Shown here: one piece after another, positions 1 through 7,336 of the stretch | How the letters are laid out: each line of letters opens with the position of its first letter | Position numbering within the stretch: position 1 is the stretch's first letter | Assembly: GCA_964511405.1 (NCBI GenBank) | Contig: CAZEFK010000203.1 | Location: forward strand, 1 to 12,896 | Length of the DNA: 12,896 nt | Source of the DNA: CAZEFK01 sp964511405 | Lineage (GTDB): Bacteria; Pseudomonadota; Alphaproteobacteria; Elsterales; Elsteraceae | Reading direction: 5' to 3' | The notes under the pieces: model-generated | The model's database searches: none | Told to the model about the DNA's origin: nothing | Seen by the model: only the letters and a program-made list of their open reading frames with translations | Position numbers and translations under genes: made by a program

Positions 1-1722
1 CATGTCGATCAGCGGGATGGTGCAGAACAGGGCGCCGAAGCGCTCGGGGTATCGGGTCAGCATGTTGGCGATCAGCAGCCCGCCGTTGGAGCCGCCCTCG
101 GCGGCGATCCGCTCGGGCCGGGTCACGCCGCGCCGCACCAGGTCGGTGGCGACCGCGGCGAAGTCGTCATGGGCCAGGCGCTTGCCCTTGCGCCGGCCGG
201 CCTCGTGCCAGCGCGTACCGAACTCGCCGCCGCCGCGGATGTTGGCGATCACCGCCGTGCCGCCCTTCTCCAGCCATAGCTTGCCGGTCAGCGACTGGTA
301 GTTGGGCAGGACCGACACGCGGAAGCCGCCATAGCCGGTCAGGCGCACCGGGGCGTCGCCGGTCTCCCCCGCCGGCCCGATCTGGACATAGGGGATGCGC
401 TCGCCGTCGACCGACACGGCCTCGTGCTGGGTCACCGCGAGGCCGGCGGCGTCGAACACGCGCGGCGCCTGTTTCAGGATCTCGGGCGCGGCGACGTCAG
501 GCCTCAGCAGCGACAGGGTGGCCGGGGTCACCGGATCCTGGGCGCTCACCAGCAGGTCGCCGTTGGACTCGTGTTCCTCGGCGTCGAGCGGCCACACCGA
601 GACGACGCCGATGTCGGGCAGCCCGCCCAGCGGCGCTGCCGTCCAGCCCTGGGGACCCGGCGTATAGGCCGTGAACACCGGCTTGAGCTCGTCCAGGATC
701 GACAGGATCAGGCGGCCGTGGCTCCAGAAGAAGCCCTGGACCGCCTGGCGCGGGCTCGGCTCGAACAGCCGCGCGAAGCGACGGTCGCCGTCCAGGAACG
801 CCGAGAGCCGGATGCCGACCACGGCATCGGGGCCGAAGGTCTGCCCGCCAACGGTCCAGGGCGTGCGCGGCCGCACCGCCAGCCAATCGCCGTGCCACAG
901 GACCCAGGCGTCGGTCGGCAGGTCGACGCGCTGCCGGGGGCCGCTGCGGTCGCCGATCCACACCACGCTATCGAAGAACCCCGTGCGCTCCAGGAACACC
1001 AGCCGCTCGTCCGGGGCGTCCCAGTCCTTCGCGGCCCACACCGACATGCGGCTGGGCTCGGTCTCGAACAGCACCGGGGCGGCCAGCGGATCGGTTCCGC
1101 GCCGCCAGAGCCGGACCGTGCGCGGATAACCTGATTCCGTCGCCATGCCGTCGCCCAGCGCCGTCGCCAGCAGCAGGGTGTCGCGATCGAGCCAGGCGAT
1201 CCCGCCCTTGGCCTCGGGCACCGCGAAGCCGTCGGCCACGAAACGCCCGCCCAGGATGTCGAACTCGCGCAGGACGACCGCGTCGCCGCCGCCGCGCGAT
1301 AGGCGCAGGATCGCCCGGTCATGGGTCCCGGGCAGGCTGTCGGCGCCGCCCCAGACCCAGTCCTCGCCCTCGGTGGCAGCCAGCACGTCGAGGTCGAGCA
1401 CGGTCTCCCAGGCCGGCTCGGCGGCCCGGTAGCCGTCGAGGCTGGTGCGCCGCCACAGCCCGCGCGGATGCGCCGCGTCCCGCCAGAAATTGTACAGCTG
1501 GTTGCCGCGGCGGGTGACGAAGGGAATGTTGTCGGGCCGGTCGAGCATCGCCTTGACCGCGTCGCGGTCGGTGCGGCTGCGGGGGTCGTCGTAGCGCGCG
1601 AGCGTCGCCGCGGTCTGGCGCTCGACCCAGGCGAGCGCCCGTTCGCCCTCGATGTCCTCCAGCCAGAGATACGGATCGTCGTCGGGAGCAGCGAGGGTGG
1701 GCCGGGCATCGACGGTCGTCAC
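1..1722 (-). CDS. Prolyl oligopeptidase family (S9) serine peptidase, 3' part missing
   Basis: This is a partial gene that starts inside the window and leaves it at the left edge, so 574 codons are visible. The start is GTG at 1722, with a GGAGG ribosome site (1729-1733 on the opposite strand) six bases upstream. The N-terminus carries DPYLWLED, a hallmark of the prolyl oligopeptidase family. A long middle part should form the beta-propeller. The alpha/beta-hydrolase part begins with GYGGF, continues with ANIRGGGEFG, and reaches the nucleophile motif GGSNGGLL with Ser545. The catalytic Asp and His normally lie another 80-130 residues on, outside the window. The family cleaves short proline-containing or basic peptides in the cytoplasm or periplasm. 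I see no signal peptide, so a cytoplasmic peptidase is likely. It is transcribed divergently from the toxin-antitoxin operon. The family call is firm; the substrate is unknown. Confidence 0.93.
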   Translation of the reverse strand, partial: MTTVDARPTLAAPDDDPYLWLEDIEGERALAWVERQTAATLARYDDPRSRTDRDAVKAMLDRPDNIPFVTRRGNQLYNFWRDAAHPRGLWRRTSLDGYRAAEPAWETVLDLDVLAATEGEDWVWGGADSLPGTHDRAILRLSRGGGDAVVLREFDILGGRFVADGFAVPEAKGGIAWLDRDTLLLATALGDGMATESGYPRTVRLWRRGTDPLAAPVLFETEPSRMSVWAAKDWDAPDERLVFLERTGFFDSVVWIGDRSGPRQRVDLPTDAWVLWHGDWLAVRPRTPWTVGGQTFGPDAVVGIRLSAFLDGDRRFARLFEPSPRQAVQGFFWSHGRLILSILDELKPVFTAYTPGPQGWTAAPLGGLPDIGVVSVWPLDAEEHESNGDLLVSAQDPVTPATLSLLRPDVAAPEILKQAPRVFDAAGLAVTQHEAVSVDGERIPYVQIGPAGETGDAPVRLTGYGGFRVSVLPNYQSLTGKLWLEKGGTAVIANIRGGGEFGTRWHEAGRRKGKRLAHDDFAAVATDLVRRGVTRPERIAAEGGSNGGLLIANMLTRYPERFGALFCTIPLIDM

Positions 1723-1771
1723 GGGGAGCCTCCCGGGCGGTGGACGGGCAGTCTAGGCCGGTGTCGACAAC

Positions 1772-1800
1772 TTGACCATTACACAGACAATACGTAAAAT
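1772..1800 (+). promoter_or_regulatory. Sigma70-like promoter of the toxin-antitoxin operon
   Basis: TTGACC (1772-1777) and TAAAAT (1795-1800) are separated by 17 bases, so each hexamer matches the consensus at five of six positions. The patch is strikingly AT-rich compared with its surroundings and ends 26 bases before the antitoxin start. Nearby short symmetries could serve as operator half-sites. They are the perfect palindrome TGTCGACA (1762-1769), a GACAA repeat at 1766-1770 and 1786-1790 (20 bases apart), and CAGAC (1784-1788) facing GTCTG (1806-1810) across the -10 box. Antitoxins of this kind usually repress their own promoter. The operator role is inference. Confidence 0.6.
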
Positions 1801-1826
1801 TCGCAGTCTGCTCATTGGAGGCCGCG

Positions 1827-2081
1827 ATGGCGCAAACGACCGCCCTGGAGTTCCAGCGCAAGTTCGGCCAATTCCAACACCAAGCCCAACGTGAGCCCGT
1901 GGAGATCACCCGGCATGGCCGCCGCGAGCTGGTGCTGATGTCGGCTGACCATTACGACTGGCTGGTCGCAGCGGCGCAACGGACGCATCGAACCGTCGAG
2001 GCCCCGTCCGTCGTGATCGATGCCGTGCGGCGCGCCGAAATGGACGCTGCGCACGCGGACCTCGACGATCTGCTGACCTGA
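1827..2081 (+). CDS. Phd/YefM-type antitoxin
   Basis: This is an 84-residue protein. The start is ATG 1827, chosen because GGAGG at 1817-1821 sits five bases upstream; an in-frame TTG at 1815 has no such site. The N-terminal half resembles the Phd/YefM DNA-binding fold: an early helix with TALEFQRKFGQF, then PVEITRHGRRELVLMS, then DHYDWL, the typical segment of these antitoxins. The C-terminal tail, roughly residues 52-84, is acidic and rich in Ala/Asp. In this family the tail is disordered until it wraps around the toxin. The gene ends nine bases before the toxin gene, so the two form one operon. The expected role is to neutralise the toxin and to repress the operon by binding upstream DNA. 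The unusual point is the partner, which is PemK/MazF-like rather than Doc or YoeB. Confidence 0.82.
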   Translation: MAQTTALEFQRKFGQFQHQAQREPVEITRHGRRELVLMSADHYDWLVAAAQRTHRTVEAPSVVIDAVRRAEMDAAHADLDDLLT

Positions 2082-2090
2082 CCGGCGCCT

Positions 2091-2516
2091 GTGCAGCTTC
2101 CGGATCCCAAGCCGGGCCTCGTCATCCGCTATGATTATCTGTGGCACCGAGAGCGCGCGTCCGGCCGGGACCAGGGCAAGGAGCGGCCGGCGTGCCTCGT
2201 GGCGGCGACCGACCCGCTCGTCTTCCCGCGGTTCGTGGTCATTCTGCCAATCACGCACACGCGGCCGGACACCGGCACGATCGGCGTCGAGATGCCGCCC
2301 AAGGTTCGCGCCGCGCTCGGTCTCGACGACGCTCCAAGCTGGGTGATCGTATCGGAACACAACGTCGACCAATGGCCGAACGCGGGCGTAGCGCCGATCC
2401 CCGGGCGGCCGGGCATCTTCAGCTACGGCTTCGTCCCGCCGCGCCTCTTCGCTCAAGTCAAGGCAAAGTTCCTGGACCTGTACGACCGCGGCCGGAGCGA
2501 CCCCGTGCGGCGATGA
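2091..2516 (+). CDS. PemK/MazF-like toxin (probable endoribonuclease)
   Basis: This 141-residue protein begins at GTG 2091, nine bases after the antitoxin stop; there is no strong ribosome site, which fits translational coupling. It opens with PGLVIRYDYLW, followed by GKERPACLVAA (residues 29-39) and ILPITHT (51-57). These correspond to the MazF/PemK core strands, where GxxRP and a P-I-T/S motif line the RNA-binding pocket. The later segments GLDDAPSWVIVSEHN and GFVPPRLF are typical of a divergent PemK-like branch seen in alphaproteobacteria. Members of the fold cleave single-stranded mRNA and slow growth. The assignment rests on these motifs and on the adjacent antitoxin. Cleavage activity and specificity cannot be read from the sequence. 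Confidence 0.75.
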   Translation: MQLPDPKPGLVIRYDYLWHRERASGRDQGKERPACLVAATDPLVFPRFVVILPITHTRPDTGTIGVEMPPKVRAALGLDDAPSWVIVSEHNVDQWPNAGVAPIPGRPGIFSYGFVPPRLFAQVKAKFLDLYDRGRSDPVRR

Positions 2517-2532
2517 GCGCCGCCGAACCCCG

Positions 2533-2727
2533 TTAGTGCAGCGCGCTCACCACCTCGTCCGGGCTGCCGAACTCGCGGTCGGGCAGCGCCTCCAGGGCCG
2601 ACATCACCGGCGCCTCGGCACCCTGGCCGCGGGCGATGTCGAGCAGGTCTTCCTTCATCAGCGGGAATTCGGCTGCGCGCAGCACGTCCGCGACTTCGGG
2701 CGGGGCAGCGCCATCGGGCTTGGGCAT
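2533..2727 (-). CDS. DUF2795 small protein
   Basis: This is a 64-residue protein of the DUF2795 family, whose function is unknown. After a short Pro-rich lead, residues 11-63 match the family pattern: a first helix around VLRAAEFPLMKEDLL, a small helix IARGQGA, then VMSALEALPDREF and SPDEVVSAL. I chose ATG 2727 because GGGAG lies five bases upstream. The in-frame ATG at 2739 would add four residues but has no ribosome site. The gene follows the DUF3124 gene on the same strand with a gap of about 50 bases, so the two may be co-transcribed. It converges on the toxin gene, whose stop is 16 bases away. DUF2795 proteins are small, soluble and helical. Confidence 0.8.
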   Translation of the reverse strand: MPKPDGAAPPEVADVLRAAEFPLMKEDLLDIARGQGAEAPVMSALEALPDREFGSPDEVVSALH

Positions 2728-2779
2728 GGGATCTCCCATCAGCAGGCGTCGATGTCCAACGCCGGCCGGATGGCGAGGT

Positions 2780-3304
2780 TCACCGGCCCGGCGCCACGAC
2801 CCGTCCCTGGCTGACGAACGAATAGCTGGTCGTGCCGACGGTGCCGACCATCACGGCCTCGGCCACCGGCGCCGCCCCCGCCGCCGGCGCCGCCCAGCGC
2901 AGCAGGAAATTGGCGCCGCTGCCGCCGCGGCTGTCGTCGGCCGGTACGAACACTTCGATCGTGCCGAACGGGCGCAGCGCCAGCGGCTTGTCCAGCGGCC
3001 GCTCGACCCGGTTGCCGCCGGTGTCGAAATAGTCGATCGCCTCCAGGACCAAGGGCGCCGTTTCCGAGGGGTTGTGGACGCTGAGGGTGACCGCCAGGTC
3101 GATCCGGGTCCGGCCGCGGCCCGCGCGGATCGACGCATAGGCCGGGACATAGACCGCGCCATGCTGGGTCAGCTGGACCGCCTCGGGCATCGGCGCCAGC
3201 GAGGCCGCGAACGCCTTGGCCAGGTCGGGCGGCTCTGCCGCCGCCGCATGGGCTGCGACCGCAAAACCGAGCGCCGCTGCTGCCGTCGCGATCCTGCCGC
3301 CCAT
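2780..3304 (-). CDS. DUF3124 secreted protein
   Basis: This is a 174-residue protein with a clear Sec signal peptide: GGR at the N-terminus, a hydrophobic Ala-rich core to about residue 20, and an AHA-type cleavage region before EPP. The mature part matches the DUF3124 family. Visible motifs are VYVPAYASI, SVHNPS, AIDYFDTGG, PLALRPFGTIEVFVPADD, RGGSGANFLLRW and EAVMVGTVGTT. The predominantly beta pattern suggests a small periplasmic beta-sandwich; the function of the family is unknown. Start ATG 3304 has GGAGG (3310-3314, opposite strand) five bases upstream. It is divergent from the citrate synthase homologue with 57 bases between the starts. The DUF2795 gene lies downstream on the same strand. 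Confidence 0.85.
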   Translation of the reverse strand: MGGRIATAAAALGFAVAAHAAAAEPPDLAKAFAASLAPMPEAVQLTQHGAVYVPAYASIRAGRGRTRIDLAVTLSVHNPSETAPLVLEAIDYFDTGGNRVERPLDKPLALRPFGTIEVFVPADDSRGGSGANFLLRWAAPAAGAAPVAEAVMVGTVGTTSYSFVSQGRVVAPGR

Positions 3305-3361
3305 TTCAGCCTCCGTCCGTTGCGGCGTCGACTATGGCACGGCGCTCGAGCAAAATCGGCC

Positions 3362-4501
3362 ATGGCCACCGACCTCTCGGCGAAGGACGCGGCCGCGGCG
3401 CTGGGCATCAGCCTGGCCACGCTCTACGCCTATGTCAGCCGCGGGCTGGTGCGCTCGGCGCCCGGGCCGGACGGGCGGCGCCGGCGCTATCGCGCCGACG
3501 ACGTGGCGCGGCTGGCCGCGGCCAAGGCGGTCGGCCGCCGGCCCGACAACGTGGCCGGTGCGACGCTGGACTTCGGCCGGCCGGTTCTGGAGTCGGCGCT
3601 GACCCGGATCACGCCCGACGCCCTGCGCTACCGCGGCCAGGACGCCGTCGAGCTGGCCGCAAGCGCCACGCTGGAAGACGTGGCCACGCTGCTGTTCGGC
3701 GCGCCGCCGCCGGACGGTCAGCCGCCGGCCCTGCCCGAGGCGGCCCTGGCGGCCACTCGCCACTTGCCGCCGATCGAACGCTGCCAGGCGTTGCTGCCGT
3801 TCGCCGCCGAGCCCGATCCGCCGGCGGCCGAGCCCGGACGCGCCGCCCGCCGCGGCTTCCGCCTGCTGGCCCAGGTGATCGCGGCGCTGACCGGCCGCGC
3901 GTCGGCGCCGCCGCCGGCCCATCTTCGGTTCGCCGAGCTGTGGGGCCTCGATGAGTCAGGTGCCGGGCTGGTCCGGGCGGCGCTGGTGCTGTGCGCCGAC
4001 CACGAGCTCAACGCCTCGACCTTCACCGTCCGCTGCATCGCCTCGACCGGCGCCCCGCTCCATGGCTGCATCCTGGGCGGGCTGGCGGCGCTGACCGGAC
4101 CGCGTCACGGCGGCCTGACCGCGCGCGTCGAAGCGCTGCTGGACGACCTCGCGCGCCATCCCGCGCCGGCCGACGGCCTGGCGGCGCGGATCGCGCGCGG
4201 CGCGCCGATCCCCGGCCTCGGCCATCCGCTCTATCCCGATGGCGACCCGCGCGCCCGCGCGCTGTTCCGGCTGATGGGCGGCGACCAGCCCGAGATCCAG
4301 GCGGCGCGGGCGCTGCTGGGCCAGGAGCCGACCCTCGACTGGGCGCTGGTCGCGCTGGCGCGCCGCCTGGGCCTGCCGCCTGGCGCGCCGCTCACCCTGT
4401 TCGCCGCCGGCCGCACCGTCGGCTGGATCGCCCATGCCCTGGAGCAGCGCCGCCAGGGCCGGCTGATCCGGCCGCGGGCGCGCTATGTCGGGCCCGAATG
4501 A
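3362..4501 (+). CDS. Citrate synthase homologue with N-terminal MerR-like HTH
   Basis: This 379-residue protein fuses two domains. Residues about 5-55 form a MerR/excisionase-like helix-turn-helix (AAAALGISLATLYAYVSRGLV, then a basic wing with RRRRYRADDVARL). Residues about 70-379 are a citrate synthase fold. Its catalytic triad appears intact: His214 in ADHELNAST, His288 in GHPLYPDGDPR, and Asp326 in TLDW, followed by FAAGRTVGWIAHALEQ and the C-terminal RPRARYVGP. The expected chemistry is condensation of oxaloacetate with acetyl-CoA or another acyl-CoA. HTH-bearing citrate synthase paralogues are known in proteobacteria, but their substrate and any DNA target are unclear. Start ATG 3362 is chosen because the HTH begins directly behind it; the ribosome site is weak. 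The catalytic domain is about 310 residues, shorter than the roughly 430-residue housekeeping enzyme, so this is probably not the main gltA. Confidence 0.88.
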   Translation: MATDLSAKDAAAALGISLATLYAYVSRGLVRSAPGPDGRRRRYRADDVARLAAAKAVGRRPDNVAGATLDFGRPVLESALTRITPDALRYRGQDAVELAASATLEDVATLLFGAPPPDGQPPALPEAALAATRHLPPIERCQALLPFAAEPDPPAAEPGRAARRGFRLLAQVIAALTGRASAPPPAHLRFAELWGLDESGAGLVRAALVLCADHELNASTFTVRCIASTGAPLHGCILGGLAALTGPRHGGLTARVEALLDDLARHPAPADGLAARIARGAPIPGLGHPLYPDGDPRARALFRLMGGDQPEIQAARALLGQEPTLDWALVALARRLGLPPGAPLTLFAAGRTVGWIAHALEQRRQGRLIRPRARYVGPE

Positions 4502-4514
4502 CGGCCGCGGCCCT

Positions 4515-4548
4515 GGCCTTGCCCCTGGACCCGAGGCAGGGTAAGGCC
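4515..4548 (+). terminator. Hairpin between citrate synthase homologue and emrA-like gene
   Basis: GGCCTTGCCC (4515-4524) pairs with GGGTAAGGCC (4539-4548) over ten pairs including one G-U, around a 14-base loop. It starts 14 bases after the citrate synthase stop. There is no T-run behind it, so it is at best a weak or Rho-assisted terminator. It could also be an attenuating structure in the leader of the efflux genes. Confidence 0.35.
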
Positions 4549-4580
4549 TTCCGGCGCAGCGCCAGATCGGAGGCCGCCCG

Positions 4581-5702
4581 ATGGATACGCCGACGACGGC
4601 CTCGGAGCCGCCCGCCGCCACGACTACCCTGCGCGCGGCGACCGCGCCGCCGCGCCGGTACCTGGCCGGTGCCGTCCCCTTCGCCATCCTGGCGATCGCA
4701 CTTGGCCTGATCGCCCTGTTCGTGGTGCGCTGGGACAGCTGGGTCGGCGCCAGCAGCCGCCAGACCACCGACGACGCCTATGTGCGCGCCGACATCACGC
4801 CGCTCAGCGCCAAGGTCGAGGGCATCGTCCGCGAGGTGCCGGTCACCGACTACCAGCGCGTGCATGCCGGCGACCTGCTGGTCCGGATCGAGGACGCCGA
4901 CTATCAGGCCCGGGTCGCCCAGGCCGAGGCCAACCTGCTGGGCGCCACGGCGGCGGTCGAGAACCTGAAGGCACACAAGGCCCAGCAGCATGCCCTGATC
5001 GCCGAGGCCGAACAGGCGATCCTGGCGACCCAGGCCGACGTCGAGCGCACGCGCCTGGAGGCCGACCGGCAGCGCGCGCTGGTCGCCACCACGTTCGGAA
5101 CCCAGCAGAGGCTGGAACAGGCGGTCGCCGAGCAGCGGCGCTTCGCGGCGACGCTGGCGCGCAACCAGGCCGAACTCGACAGCCAGCGCCGCGCGATGGC
5201 GGTGCTCGATACCCAGGAATCGCAGCTGCGCGCCGAGCTCAAGGCCAAAAAAGCGGCCCTGGACCTGGCGCAGATCGACCTCGGCTACGCGCAGATCCGG
5301 GCCCCGGTCGACGGCATGGTCGGCGAGCGCGACGTGCGGGTCGGCCAGTACGCCCATGTCGGCACCCAGGTGATCGCGGTGGTGCCGCTGGACACGGTCT
5401 GGGTGGTGGCGAACTACAAGGAGACGCAGCTCACCAATGTCCAGCTGGGCCAGCGCGCCGAAGTGCGGGTCGACAGCTTCCCGGGCGTGGTGCTGACCGG
5501 CCGGGTCGACAGCGTCGCGCCGGCCAGCGGCTCGCAGTTCAGCCTGCTGGCACCCGACAACGCCACCGGCAACTTCACCAAGGTGGTGCAGCGGATCCCG
5601 GTCAAGATCACGATCGATCCGGGACAGGCGCTGGCCGGCCGGCTCCGGCCCGGCATGTCGGCGATCGCCACCGTCCTGACCGACCGCACCGCCCAGCCGT
5701 GA
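4581..5702 (+). CDS. EmrA/HlyD-type membrane fusion protein
   Basis: This is a 373-residue periplasmic adaptor for a major-facilitator efflux pump. Residues 1-26 form a Pro/Thr/Ala-rich cytoplasmic tail. A single membrane helix (about 27-50) follows, then TTDDAYVRADITPLSAKVEG, a typical EmrA entry into the barrel-sandwich domain. Residues about 105-225 form a long alpha-helical hairpin rich in Ala/Glu/Gln/Arg with heptad-like spacing. The second half of the lipoyl-like domain contains IRAPVDGMVGERDVRVGQYAHVG, and the beta-barrel contains VVANYKETQL and VRVDSFPG. Start ATG 4581 has GGAGG at 4569-4573. The stop overlaps the start of the transporter gene as GTGA, so the two are translationally coupled. 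Such adaptors bridge the inner-membrane transporter to a TolC-like outer-membrane channel; no channel gene is present here. Confidence 0.92.
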   Translation: MDTPTTASEPPAATTTLRAATAPPRRYLAGAVPFAILAIALGLIALFVVRWDSWVGASSRQTTDDAYVRADITPLSAKVEGIVREVPVTDYQRVHAGDLLVRIEDADYQARVAQAEANLLGATAAVENLKAHKAQQHALIAEAEQAILATQADVERTRLEADRQRALVATTFGTQQRLEQAVAEQRRFAATLARNQAELDSQRRAMAVLDTQESQLRAELKAKKAALDLAQIDLGYAQIRAPVDGMVGERDVRVGQYAHVGTQVIAVVPLDTVWVVANYKETQLTNVQLGQRAEVRVDSFPGVVLTGRVDSVAPASGSQFSLLAPDNATGNFTKVVQRIPVKITIDPGQALAGRLRPGMSAIATVLTDRTAQP

Positions 5703-7270
5703 CCGCGGCGGTCGCCGTCGCGCCACCCGCCCGGCCGGCGGCGCTGACCCATCACCCCATGCTGGGGGTGGCGGCGGTGCTGATCGGCGCCTTCATCTCG
5801 ACCATCAACACCCGGGTCACCAGCCTCGGCTTGTCCGACATCCGCGGCGGCCTGGGGCTGGGCGTCGACGAGGGGTCCTGGCTGCCAACCCTGTTCTCGG
5901 CGGCGCAGATGGCGATCGCACCGGCCGCGGCTTGGCTGGGCACGGTGTTCCGGCCGCGCCGCTTCCTGCTGTGGGCGAGCCTGGTCTTCGCGGTGACGTC
6001 GCTGCTGCTGCCGTTCAGCCGCAGCTACGACAGCCTCGTCGTCCTGCAGACGCTGCGCGGGCTGTCGGTCGGCGCCTTCATCCCGGCGACCCTCGGCTTC
6101 ATTCTCAGCGGCCTGCCGCCGCGCTGGTGGATCTGGGGGCTGGCCGCCTATTCGTTCCGCTTCGTGTTCTCGCAGAACATCGCCGGCTCGCTGGAGGCCT
6201 GGTACGGCGAAGCCGGGGCCTGGCAGTGGATCTTCTGGCAGAACGCCGTGCTGACGCCGGTCATGATGGTGCTGATCTGGTTCGGCATGCCGCGCGATCC
6301 GATCGACCGCGCCCTGCTGCGCCGCACCGACTGGAGCGGCATCGCCTTCAGCGGGCTGGGCTTTGCCCTGATGTTCGCCGGCCTCGACCAGGGCAACCGG
6401 CTGGACTGGCTGAATTCCGGGCTGGTCTCGGGCCTGCTGCTGGGCGGCGGGCTGCTGGTCGCGGCCTTCCTGGTCAACGAGACGCTGGCGGCGACGCCGC
6501 TGATCCGCCTGCCGCATGTGGCATCGGTGAACATCCTGGTCCCGGCGGTGCTGATCGCGCTCTATGGCGTCGGCGTCACCGCCACGGCCTATGTGCTGCC
6601 CGACTACCTGACCCGGGTGCAGGGCCTGCGCGCCCTGCAGATCGGCGATGTTCTGAATTGGATCGCGCTGCCGCAGATCGTGGTGGTGCCACTGGTCGCC
6701 CTGCTGCTGCGGGTCGTCGACGCCCGGCTGCTGCTGGCCGCCGGCTTCGCGCTGATCGGGCTGGGCAGCTGGCTCGACACCGGTCTCACCCACGACTGGG
6801 CCTATGCCGACTTCCTGCCGTCCCAGGTGGTCGAGGCGCTCGGGCTGGCGCTGGCGATCACGGCGCTGATCACCTTCAGCGTCGCCAACATCGCGCCGCC
6901 GCAGGCCGCCGCCATCGCGGCGACGATCCAGATCGCCCGGCTGTTCGGCAACGAGATCGGCAGCGCGTTCGTCCAGACCTTCGTGCGGGTGCGCGAGCAG
7001 GTGCACTCCAACCTGGTCGGGCTGCAGCTGGCTACGGGATCGGGCGGGACCGAGCGCGCAATCGCCCAGTTCTCAGCCCCCTTCGCGGATCGCGGCGACG
7101 CCACCGCGCAGGGCGTGGCGACGATCGCGCGCCTGGTCCAGCGCGAAGCCTATGTACTGGCCTATATCGACGCCTATTGGGTCATCGCCTGGGTGACCGT
7201 GGCCGCCCTGCTGCTCCTGTTGCTGTTGCGGCCGCCGCCCCCCAACCCGATGATCCCGAGCCGGCGGTAA
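5699..7270 (+). CDS. DHA2-type MFS efflux transporter (EmrB/QacA-like)
   Basis: This 523-residue inner-membrane protein has the many hydrophobic segments expected of a 14-helix drug:proton antiporter. It starts at GTG 5699, which shares four bases with the stop of the adaptor gene. The pairing identifies an EmrAB-type pump. Several signature motifs are eroded. In helix 1 the usual D-x-T-x-V-N-x-A-L-P reads STINTRVTSLGLSD (34-47). The motif A loop is GTVFRPRRFLLW (81-92), without the acidic residue. The helix-5 antiporter motif that normally contains GPxxGG reads FSQNIAGSLEAW (157-168). Some alphaproteobacterial EmrB-like proteins share this altered pattern, so it is probably a distinct subfamily rather than decay. 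The C-terminus ends in a hydrophobic Leu run and a Pro-rich tail. The substrate is unknown. Confidence 0.9.
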   Translation: MTAAVAVAPPARPAALTHHPMLGVAAVLIGAFISTINTRVTSLGLSDIRGGLGLGVDEGSWLPTLFSAAQMAIAPAAAWLGTVFRPRRFLLWASLVFAVTSLLLPFSRSYDSLVVLQTLRGLSVGAFIPATLGFILSGLPPRWWIWGLAAYSFRFVFSQNIAGSLEAWYGEAGAWQWIFWQNAVLTPVMMVLIWFGMPRDPIDRALLRRTDWSGIAFSGLGFALMFAGLDQGNRLDWLNSGLVSGLLLGGGLLVAAFLVNETLAATPLIRLPHVASVNILVPAVLIALYGVGVTATAYVLPDYLTRVQGLRALQIGDVLNWIALPQIVVVPLVALLLRVVDARLLLAAGFALIGLGSWLDTGLTHDWAYADFLPSQVVEALGLALAITALITFSVANIAPPQAAAIAATIQIARLFGNEIGSAFVQTFVRVREQVHSNLVGLQLATGSGGTERAIAQFSAPFADRGDATAQGVATIARLVQREAYVLAYIDAYWVIAWVTVAALLLLLLLRPPPPNPMIPSRR

Positions 7271-7336
7271 GCGCCGGCGTGAGCGACGACGAACTGTCGC
7301 AAGCACGCTGCCCAAAGCCGCGGCGTCCCTGCCCTC

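Noticed and set aside
708..1709. 333-codon minus-strand Arg/Ser/Pro-rich frame inside the peptidase gene
   Set aside because: It is out of frame with the peptidase, whose N-terminal and active-site motifs fix the true frame.
2636..3361. In-frame extension of the citrate synthase homologue to an upstream start (621 codons)
   Set aside because: The extra sequence overlaps the DUF3124 gene antisense and has Arg-rich shadow composition; the HTH begins right after ATG 3362.
4392..5726. Long open frame on the minus strand opposite the adaptor gene (444 codons)
   Set aside because: Its composition (Gly/Arg/His/Leu/Asp without a family pattern) is that of an antisense shadow in GC-rich DNA, and the plus strand carries a clear EmrA-type protein.
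5414..7006. 530-codon minus-strand frame opposite the transporter gene, rich in Gln/Arg/Asp
   Set aside because: It is a shadow of the transporter gene, where antisense hydrophobic codons read as Gln/Arg/Asp; it has no recognisable domain and no ribosome site.
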